NCBI GenBank assembly: GCA_965657495.1
Contig: CBFHPD010000050.1
Span: 1 to 12,320, forward strand
Source: JALQTD01 sp965657495
Lineage (GTDB): Bacteria; Bacteroidota; Bacteroidia; Flavobacteriales_D; Sanyastnellaceae
Direction of reading: 5' to 3'
Length of the DNA stretch: 12,320 nt
Shown here: one piece after another, positions 6,855 to 12,320 of the stretch
How the letters are laid out: every line of letters begins with the position of its first letter
How positions within the stretch are numbered: position 1 is the first letter of the stretch
Notes under the pieces: generated by a model
Database searches by the model: none
The model's input: the letters and a program-made list of their open reading frames with translations, nothing else
Told to the model about the DNA's origin: nothing
Position numbers and translations under genes: made by a program

Positions 6855-8909
6855 ATGAAGCATTTGACCATCGCCCTTTGTGGCGTTCTGGCTTTGGGTT
6901 CTGCACATGCCCAGCGCCTGCAAGACCGTCACGATTTCGCGCAAGCGCCCCAAGGGCTGACCGCTGTGGAATCCGAGACGATGACCGTGCGCCAAGCCAC
7001 GACCTCGGCGTTTGACCTCGCTACGCGCGGCGGTGGAACGGTGCTTTTCCAGGAGGATTTTGCGAACGGATTTGAAGGCAACAACACCTTTGGTGCTTGG
7101 ACGGCTGAAGACACCGGTGGCGGGTTGATTTGGCAATATGTGGATGCGGGCGGAGATGGCTCCTTCGCCGACGGAACGCCTTCGGGTGTCACGCCTCCGG
7201 CCGGGGAATTTTCAGATAACATCCCCGAGCTGGCATCGACCACAGGCGGCAACGGCTGGATGATCTTCGATTGCGATTACTACAACACGCCCATCGATGA
7301 TGGTGTGGAGAACACCGAAGGTTGGATCACGAGCCCTTCCATTGACTTCACGAACAACGCCTCGGTCGTCGTGACATGGGAGCAGTACTTCCGCTACTGC
7401 TGCTACCCTTACGCTCCGGTGTTCTTGCAAGTCTCAAGCGACGGCGGCAACAACTGGACAACGTTTGACGGCCACGGTTCGTTCATCGAGTCCGCCAACA
7501 CGGCTTCAGCGAACCCGTTGACCACCTCCGTGGACATTTCGTGCGCAGCTGCAGGCCAAAGCGACGTGTTGATTCGCTTCTCGTACCTCCAACCCGAAGA
7601 GACCGGCGACGGCTACAGCCACTACTACTGGGGCATCGACGACGTGGTCATCTCCGAAAACCCAGTGGTCAACGACTTGTCCATTGTGCAGTTGGCGACA
7701 GGTGACATCTACAACGTGTACGAGTACACCCACGTGCCGATGGAACAGCGCATTTACGCTGCCGATGGCGGTTTGGTCGCTGGCGTGTTGTACCGGAACA
7801 ACGGCAACACCGACCAAGAAGGGGTGGAAATCGTGGTGGACATCCTCGACGACCAAGGCAACGTACTCAGCTCAACGACCGAAACCCTCGGCACCGTGCC
7901 CAGCTTTGGAAACGGTGCAACCTGCCCATCCAACCCACAAGACACCGTTTACATTACCACCGGCTGGGAGCCCAGCATGACCGGCACCTACACGGTGCAA
8001 GCGAACATCATGGCCATGGCAGCTGATGAGGTGGTCGAGGACAACTCGGCTGCACGAGACATCACGTTCACCGACGATGAATATGGCCACGACGACTTCG
8101 ACAACCTCGATACGGAATTCCGTCCCCGTGACATCGAAGGCACGCCTTTTTATGAGCCTACGGGATACGGCAACTACTACCACGTTCAAAACGAAGGTTC
8201 AGTGGCCTACGGCATCTCTGTGGCTTTTGGTCCCAATTCCGGTGGCCCTGACTTGGAGTTTGAAGCGCGTTTGTATGAGCGCGATGCAGCCGTAGGCTTG
8301 ACGGACTCACCCTTTGAGTCGGCTTACTTTCTCTACGGTGACAACGATGTGTACAACGGCGAATGGTCTTCCACGAGTGCGGCCAACCCGCACTGGGTGT
8401 TCTTGCCGTTTGAAGATCCGATTGATTTGAACCTCGACGGGTTCTACTTTGGAAGTGTGATTGTTGAATTCGAAGTGGAGTCGGAGTTGACGGTTTTGGG
8501 CAACGCAAATACAGATACGGATTTCTCGACTGCGGTTTACAGCCAAGCGGGCTCGGGCGATTACGTGTGGTTTGGTGCTCAGACCGCCTCTCCTGCCATT
8601 CGTCTGGTCCTTGCTGAGCGTGTAGGGGTCGATGCGATCGCCGATGTGAACGGCATCCAACTGCACCAAAACACGCCCAACCCGACCAACGGCACCACGA
8701 CCATCCGGTTTGAAATGCTCCAGTCGCGTTCCGTGGCGGTGGAGGTCCGCGATTTGCAAGGCCGTTTGGTGGAATCCATCACCCGCGGCCAATTGCCAGC
8801 GGGTGAGCACAACGTGGTCCTCGATACGGAGCACTTGAACGCAGGCATCTACACCTACACGTTGGTGGCAGACGGTTTGCGCCTCACGAAGAAAATGGTG
8901 GTGCGCTAA
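6855..8909 (+). CDS. Secreted multi-domain beta protein with T9SS sorting domain (paralog 2)
   Basis: 684-residue exported protein of unknown function with the same architecture as its upstream neighbour. Signal peptide 1-19 (MKHLTIALCGVLALGSAHA). A jelly-roll region about 62-268 opens with TVLFQEDFANGFEG and closes with YYWGIDDVVISE; this opening is typical of choice-of-anchor/MAM-like domains. Region 272-408 resembles a CARDB-like sandwich with a WEPSMTGTYTVQANI strand pair and VVEDNSAARDITF end. Region 410-586 is a further beta domain. Residues 601-684 are a type A T9SS sorting domain: IQLHQNTPNPTNGTTTI, VRDLQGRLVE, AGIYTYTLVADG and a basic tail. ATG 6855 is chosen for the signal peptide; the 29 in-frame codons before it run over the leader. 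The two proteins align best by domain order and in the sorting domain, and less in the rest. No enzyme motif was seen. Confidence 0.9.
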   Translation: MKHLTIALCGVLALGSAHAQRLQDRHDFAQAPQGLTAVESETMTVRQATTSAFDLATRGGGTVLFQEDFANGFEGNNTFGAWTAEDTGGGLIWQYVDAGGDGSFADGTPSGVTPPAGEFSDNIPELASTTGGNGWMIFDCDYYNTPIDDGVENTEGWITSPSIDFTNNASVVVTWEQYFRYCCYPYAPVFLQVSSDGGNNWTTFDGHGSFIESANTASANPLTTSVDISCAAAGQSDVLIRFSYLQPEETGDGYSHYYWGIDDVVISENPVVNDLSIVQLATGDIYNVYEYTHVPMEQRIYAADGGLVAGVLYRNNGNTDQEGVEIVVDILDDQGNVLSSTTETLGTVPSFGNGATCPSNPQDTVYITTGWEPSMTGTYTVQANIMAMAADEVVEDNSAARDITFTDDEYGHDDFDNLDTEFRPRDIEGTPFYEPTGYGNYYHVQNEGSVAYGISVAFGPNSGGPDLEFEARLYERDAAVGLTDSPFESAYFLYGDNDVYNGEWSSTSAANPHWVFLPFEDPIDLNLDGFYFGSVIVEFEVESELTVLGNANTDTDFSTAVYSQAGSGDYVWFGAQTASPAIRLVLAERVGVDAIADVNGIQLHQNTPNPTNGTTTIRFEMLQSRSVAVEVRDLQGRLVESITRGQLPAGEHNVVLDTEHLNAGIYTYTLVADGLRLTKKMVVR

Positions 8910-8931
8910 GCGCTACTTCATCTCATAAGCG

Positions 8932-8962
8932 AAAGGGCGATCCGTTGAGGGTCGCCCTTTTT
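8932..8962 (+). terminator. Intrinsic terminator between convergent genes
   Basis: AAAGGGCGATCC (8932-8943) pairs with GGGTCGCCCTTT (8949-8960) through a 12-bp stem with one G-T wobble and a GTTGA loop, followed by TTTTT (8958-8962). It lies 23 bp after paralog 2 and 14 bp from the end of the minus-strand redox cluster. On the minus strand only a short T-run (TTTC) follows, so it may stop transcription weakly in that direction too. Its stem base is the same as that of the terminator at 6732 (AAAGGGCG). Confidence 0.9.
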
Positions 8963-8975
8963 CGTTGATTCCGTT

Positions 8976-9425
8976 TCAGTTGTAGGCAATGACCATGTAG
9001 AGGTGGACGGCCGTGGCGGCGGCTGTGGCGCCGGCAAGGAGGATGTGGGCGGTCAGGAAGCGCCGCCGGCCGGCCTCGGTGTCGAGGGCGCTGCCGAGGA
9101 GGGCCGAGGTGAAGAGGCTCAGGGGAAGGACCGCGAGGAGGCCGTAGCCGAGGTGCGCGCTGTGGGCCCAAACCGCAGCCGGGAGGGCGAAGCCGAGGGC
9201 GCGGTGTGTGCTGACCCAGCGGTCCCAGGAGCGGCCCGTGCGCTGGAAGGTGGTGCGGCCGAGGGTCAGGGCCCACTGGGCGGCGACGAGTCCGGCCGTG
9301 AGGCTGCCCGTGATGAGGCGGGCCGTGGGGTCGAGGTGCAAGGGCAGACCAGACCAGCCGGCGAGGCTGCCGGCGGCCAGGGCGGCGAGGCCGGCGCCGT
9401 TGACGAGGGCGAGGGGCCGGTTCAC
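8976..9425 (-). CDS. Small five-helix membrane protein, probable di-heme cytochrome b (ferric-reductase-like core)
   Basis: 149-residue inner-membrane protein with about five helices (roughly 5-24, 36-55, 72-92, 95-112, 122-147). Four histidines fall in two pairs with identical spacing: H74-x13-H88 in helix 3 and H127-x13-H141 in helix 5. In ferric reductase/NADPH oxidase transmembrane domains, two stacked b hemes are held by histidine pairs spaced 12-13 residues apart in helices 3 and 5, so this pattern suggests two hemes spanning the membrane. There is no FAD or NAD(P)H domain, so it needs partners. The start is GTG at 9425, overlapping the TGA of the preceding gene by four bases (GTGA); no ATG fits before the first helix. 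It is the last gene of the redox cluster. I did not recognise a named family; the heme assignment is inference from spacing. Confidence 0.75.
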   Translation of the reverse strand: MNRPLALVNGAGLAALAAGSLAGWSGLPLHLDPTARLITGSLTAGLVAAQWALTLGRTTFQRTGRSWDRWVSTHRALGFALPAAVWAHSAHLGYGLLAVLPLSLFTSALLGSALDTEAGRRRFLTAHILLAGATAAATAVHLYMVIAYN

Positions 9426-10243
9426 GACTCGAGGCGTGCGACGCCCTTCAGCAAGGTGGGGGCAGCGAGTTGGTCGAGGCTGTCCCGGAGGGTGGCCAAA
9501 TTCGGAAGGAAGAAACCGTGGGAGGGCCAATGGGAACCGACGCGCGGGCGGTTGTCGGCGGGGATTTGGTCCACCTTTGCGAGGTAAGCGGTCCAGACCG
9601 CCGCCACCCCTTCGCGGTACGCGCGCAACATGTCGAGGAACTCGTCCGTCGTCACGGAATCCTTCGGATACGACCACGTCGTCGCGCCCATCAGGTCGTT
9701 CAGCGCCCAATCGTGCTTCGCGCTCGCCTTGTGGTCGTTGTGGCAACTGACGCACGCCGGCGCCGAGGCGTAATCCGGGAACATGCCGATGAGCTCACCG
9801 CTCGCCTCGTCCGTGAAAATGCGGGGGGCGGGATCCCTGCGCATCGCGGCGAACTCCTCGGCTTGGCGGCCTTTGAATTCGTTCGAAGCTTCGATGGGGA
9901 AGTCGGATCCGAGGAAGAGGCCGAGGGGGACCTCGCTCTCAGCGAGGTGCGCCGCCACGCCGCGCAGGAACAGGGCCGGCAGGGGGCCAGCGATGACCAC
10001 CGGATCGGCCCAATGCTCGGAAAACTTCAGCCCTTGCGGCTTGCCTTGGCCGACGATGGCCTTCGTGAACAAGGTGCGCGTCACGTCGTTTTCGTGGGCG
10101 AGCAGCGTCAAGGCTTCCTCGGTGGAGAGGGTCGGCTTGGCGGCAGTTGCGCCTTCGAGGGGGGTGGGGGCCGTGGCGAAGAGGTAGGTCAGGGCCACGG
10201 CGGTGAGGGCCACAAGGAGGGCCCAAAAGCGGTTGGTTCGCAT
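9422..10243 (-). CDS. Monoheme c-type cytochrome, Tll0287-like (DUF3365) domain
   Basis: 273-residue exported protein. An N-terminal hydrophobic segment (6-24) acts as a signal peptide or membrane anchor. The body resembles the Tll0287-like/DUF3365 heme domain: the segment SDFPIEASNEFKGRQAEEFAAM (113-134), FTDEASGELIGMFPDYASAPACVSCHNDH, and the following DWALNDLMGATTW. One heme c site is present, C164-V-S-C167-H168. In other bacteria this domain is often the periplasmic sensor part of histidine kinases or cyclases; here no signalling domain follows, so it is a stand-alone heme protein with a C-terminal extension of about 80 residues. ATG 10243 is preferred, 2 bp after the upstream stop; ATG 10258 is also possible and would overlap that gene by 13 bp. 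Its role as electron carrier or sensor is open. Confidence 0.85.
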   Translation of the reverse strand: MRTNRFWALLVALTAVALTYLFATAPTPLEGATAAKPTLSTEEALTLLAHENDVTRTLFTKAIVGQGKPQGLKFSEHWADPVVIAGPLPALFLRGVAAHLAESEVPLGLFLGSDFPIEASNEFKGRQAEEFAAMRRDPAPRIFTDEASGELIGMFPDYASAPACVSCHNDHKASAKHDWALNDLMGATTWSYPKDSVTTDEFLDMLRAYREGVAAVWTAYLAKVDQIPADNRPRVGSHWPSHGFFLPNLATLRDSLDQLAAPTLLKGVARLES

Positions 10244-10245
10244 GG

Positions 10246-11421
10246 TTACAGGGTCCATTTGGGGTGAAAGGAAAGGGACAGCCACGACCACTTCATCAGG
10301 GCGCGGTCTTCGCTTTGGAGGCTGCCTTGGCTTTCGGCCAAATCCGGGGTGGAGAACAACACGGATTGACCGAGGTCGAAGCGGAGTTGCGGGCTGGGCC
10401 GGAAGGTCAAGTGAGCATCGATTTCGTCTCCGTACAAACCGGCGAAGTCGTCGGAGTAAAACCGGTGGTACATCACGCCGAGCACGGCTTTCCAATTCGG
10501 GCGACCGATGGGGCGCACGTGGCCGAGCCGCAGTTGGGCGACCCCGTTGGTGGCCGCGCCGACGTAAAAGTGGTCCATCCAGCCGTAGTGTGCGTGGTTC
10601 GTGCCCAGGCTCGCGTCAAACCGGGCCGTGCCGCCGTTGAGCCGAACGGCTCCTGCCGTGGTGCGGCCCCGGCCGCCGTCGGTGTAGTGGGCCTCGGCGG
10701 AAAGGAGGGAGCCCAGGCCGTCCTCGGACAGGGTGCGGTCGGACTGGGTTTGGGCATCGGCTTCGCCCCCGAAGGCCCACCGTTCGCTCGCGCGGTATTT
10801 CCAGTTCAGGCCCAAGGTCAGCTCGCGCCACGTGACCCCTTCGCCAGGCGTGAAGAGCGCGCGTTCGTAGGCGAGGCCGGCCAAGCGGTGGCCGCTGCCT
10901 TCCCAAGCGTGGTGGACCATGGTGCGGGTCATGTTCGCGGCGAGGTCCCAGGCGTAGACGAGGCTGGTGTTGCCGATGGGGCTGCTGTGGTTGAGTCGCG
11001 CGGCGTCGAGGAACCGGCCGGTTTGGGCCCAATCGAGGGCGCCCACGACGCGCTCGTCATCGAACTTCACGGCTTGCCGCCCCACGATGAGGCGGGTGCG
11101 GTCGGTCGGCTTCCAAGCGCCCCACGCTTCGTAGGTGCCGAGGAGGGCCGGAGCGGATGCGCCCGGGCTGAATTCCGTGTTCGACCGCACTTCCTGCAGG
11201 CCGATCTTGACCTCCCAACGGGGGAAGCTGGCGGTCAGGCCGATGCGGCTCCGCTGCTGCAGGAACAGCTGGCCCCGGTCGCCGGGCGAGTTCACGCGTT
11301 TGTACCCGTCGCGCCACTCGGCCCGCGGCCGAACTTGCACCTCGAGGGTGTAGGTGGTGTCGGTGGTGGCAAGGAGCGGCAGGCTGAGGACCAGGCCGAA
11401 GATGAAGGTGAGGTGTTTCAT
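10246..11421 (-). CDS. Outer-membrane beta-barrel, alginate-export-porin-like
   Basis: 391-residue exported protein with signal peptide 1-18 (MKHLTFIFGLVLSLPLLA). The mature part is made of alternating amphipathic strands rich in aromatic residues, with short polar turns, as in outer-membrane barrels. The segment TRLIVGRQAVKFDDERVVG followed by DWAQTGRFLDAARL (about 109-143) matches the signature of the alginate-export/AlgE-like porin family (Alginate_exp), although such porins in many bacteria have unrelated or unknown substrates. No CxxCH motif is present. Its ATG overlaps the stop of the ferredoxin-cytochrome gene by four bases (ATGA), and the Tll0287-like gene starts 2 bp after its stop, so it is translationally tied to heme proteins. 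No alginate biosynthesis gene is nearby, so alginate export is unlikely here; a pore for a substrate or for cytochromes is inferred. Confidence 0.85.
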   Translation of the reverse strand: MKHLTFIFGLVLSLPLLATTDTTYTLEVQVRPRAEWRDGYKRVNSPGDRGQLFLQQRSRIGLTASFPRWEVKIGLQEVRSNTEFSPGASAPALLGTYEAWGAWKPTDRTRLIVGRQAVKFDDERVVGALDWAQTGRFLDAARLNHSSPIGNTSLVYAWDLAANMTRTMVHHAWEGSGHRLAGLAYERALFTPGEGVTWRELTLGLNWKYRASERWAFGGEADAQTQSDRTLSEDGLGSLLSAEAHYTDGGRGRTTAGAVRLNGGTARFDASLGTNHAHYGWMDHFYVGAATNGVAQLRLGHVRPIGRPNWKAVLGVMYHRFYSDDFAGLYGDEIDAHLTFRPSPQLRFDLGQSVLFSTPDLAESQGSLQSEDRALMKWSWLSLSFHPKWTL

Positions 11422-12320
11422 TCGGGGAGGTAGCGTTTTGCTGAACCGTACGGGTCGGGGCCGCCGGCAAAGTAAGCGCGCACAGCTTCTTCGCTCAGCC
11501 GATCGGCCATGCGCGTCGGCGCGGTGCGCTCGTGGTTTCCGTGAAAATCGTGGCAGGTCAGGCAGGTGTTCCAATCGCCTTGCAAGGCCAAATCCGCGTG
11601 CGGCACATCAATGGGGTCGTCCTCCACTTCCATCCCTTCGTGGCAGTTGACGCAAAACCCGTTGCCGACCGCGGCAATGCGCTCGCCGTGGTGCTCGCCG
11701 TGGCAGTTGTTGCACTGGTGTGGCCCGAGGACCGCCCGCTGTTCGGCAAACCGCAGTTCTTCGAAGCGGGACGTCGGGTGCCGGTCGTTGGGCCGGTCGT
11801 GGCATGCAAGGCAGGCGGCGTTGTCGACGGGGGCGTACCCCACGTCCACCCACGGCTCGTCGTGGAAGCCCACGATGGCGCGGGCATTGTGGCTCAGTTG
11901 CTGCCGGACGGAGCCGGCCGCAGGCTTGTGGCAATCGCCGCATCCGAGCGTTTCGTGCCCCGTGTTCAGCGGCCCCATCGCCCGAAATCCCATGCCCGGC
12001 GGGACGGCCCAAATCCCCATCGTCAGCACCGCAAGGACCAGCGCCGCCGCCACCGCCTCCGGCCGCCGCCACCCCTTCGCAGGCCGCACCGCGATGCGGT
12101 CCGTCACCGGCCGCGCCACGCACGTCAGCACCTCTGCACCGGCCTCGATTCGCCGTCCGCCGCAGTCCACGGCCCCGTCCTCCAAGCGCATGCGGCAGGT
12201 GCCGCACGCCCCCACCCCGCAAGCGTGGTCCCAGGTCCAGCCGGCCGCCTCGGCGCTCCTGAGCAGGGTTTGGCCCGCGGCAATACGCGCCTCCTTCGCC
12301 CGGCCCCACCGCGGCTTCCC
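11418..12320 (-). CDS. [2Fe-2S] ferredoxin domain fused to membrane-anchored pentaheme cytochrome c, 5' end outside window
   Basis: The 300 visible residues are open at the window end. Residues about 11-80 form a plant-type ferredoxin domain: AAGQTLLRSAEAAG, then cysteines C34-x4-C39-x2-C42 (CGVGACGTC) and C67 in LTCVARPV, the usual four ligands of a [2Fe-2S] cluster. A single transmembrane helix follows at 88-107, preceded by basic GWRRPE, which favours an N-inside orientation. The rest (108-300) holds five heme c sites, CxxCH at 127, 170, 203, 223 and 253, with many extra histidines (122, 144, 153, 181, 201, 210, 211, 241, 260, 263) that could be the second ligands; this resembles cytochrome c3/NrfH-like multiheme proteins. 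The protein thus joins a cytoplasmic cluster to periplasmic hemes in one chain. It is the first visible gene of the cluster. The ferredoxin motif begins upstream of an in-frame GTG at 12215, so that GTG is not the true start. How much is missing at the N-terminus is unknown. Confidence 0.9.
   Translation of the reverse strand, partial: GKPRWGRAKEARIAAGQTLLRSAEAAGWTWDHACGVGACGTCRMRLEDGAVDCGGRRIEAGAEVLTCVARPVTDRIAVRPAKGWRRPEAVAAALVLAVLTMGIWAVPPGMGFRAMGPLNTGHETLGCGDCHKPAAGSVRQQLSHNARAIVGFHDEPWVDVGYAPVDNAACLACHDRPNDRHPTSRFEELRFAEQRAVLGPHQCNNCHGEHHGERIAAVGNGFCVNCHEGMEVEDDPIDVPHADLALQGDWNTCLTCHDFHGNHERTAPTRMADRLSEEAVRAYFAGGPDPYGSAKRYLPE

Noticed and set aside
9470..11433. Long plus-strand open frames across the redox cluster (9470-10267, 10264-11433)
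   Set aside because: Low-complexity Gly/Ala/Arg/Val translations without motifs, opposite genes that have signal peptides, heme sites and overlapping start/stop codons.
11418..12215. Starting the ferredoxin-cytochrome gene at the GTG at 12215
   Set aside because: This would cut off the first ferredoxin cysteine (C34) and the conserved AAGQTLL segment, both encoded in frame upstream up to the window edge.

Overview
The window looks like a GC-rich member of the Bacteroidota. Two secreted proteins end in type IX secretion system (T9SS) type A sorting domains, a system largely confined to this phylum. Two genes are preceded by an exact TATATTTG box, which fits the Bacteroidota sigma factor consensus TAnnTTTG. 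Start codons lack clear Shine-Dalgarno sequences, which is also usual there. I cannot assign an order or genus from the sequence.

Layout. (1) 1-1656, minus strand: a UbiA-like integral membrane protein of unknown function, followed downstream by a kynureninase cut by the window start. (2) 1789-4662, plus strand: a complete glycine dehydrogenase (glycine cleavage P-protein, gcvP), transcribed divergently from the UbiA-like gene. (3) 4725-6707 and 6855-8909, plus strand: two paralogous secreted multi-domain beta proteins, each with a signal peptide and a T9SS sorting domain and each followed by an intrinsic terminator. (4) 8976-12320, minus strand: a tightly packed cluster of four genes. In transcription order they encode a [2Fe-2S] ferredoxin domain/transmembrane helix/pentaheme cytochrome c fusion (5' end outside the window), an outer-membrane beta-barrel resembling the alginate-export porin family, a monoheme Tll0287-like (DUF3365) cytochrome, and a 149-residue membrane protein whose histidines match a two-heme ferric-reductase-like core.

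How they work together. Groups 1 and 2 are ordinary metabolism (tryptophan/kynurenine breakdown or NAD synthesis, and glycine cleavage). Group 3 is cell-surface or secreted material. Group 4 is the interesting part. Gene overlaps of 4 bp, a 2 bp gap and another 4 bp overlap indicate one transcript. Together the products put redox centres in the cytoplasm, across the inner membrane and in the periplasm, next to an outer-membrane pore. I infer a possible electron-transfer or extracellular-respiration conduit that I do not recognise as a named system. Its substrate is not evident.

No tRNA, rRNA, CRISPR array, insertion sequence or phage gene was seen. Every intergenic gap is shorter than 150 bp.
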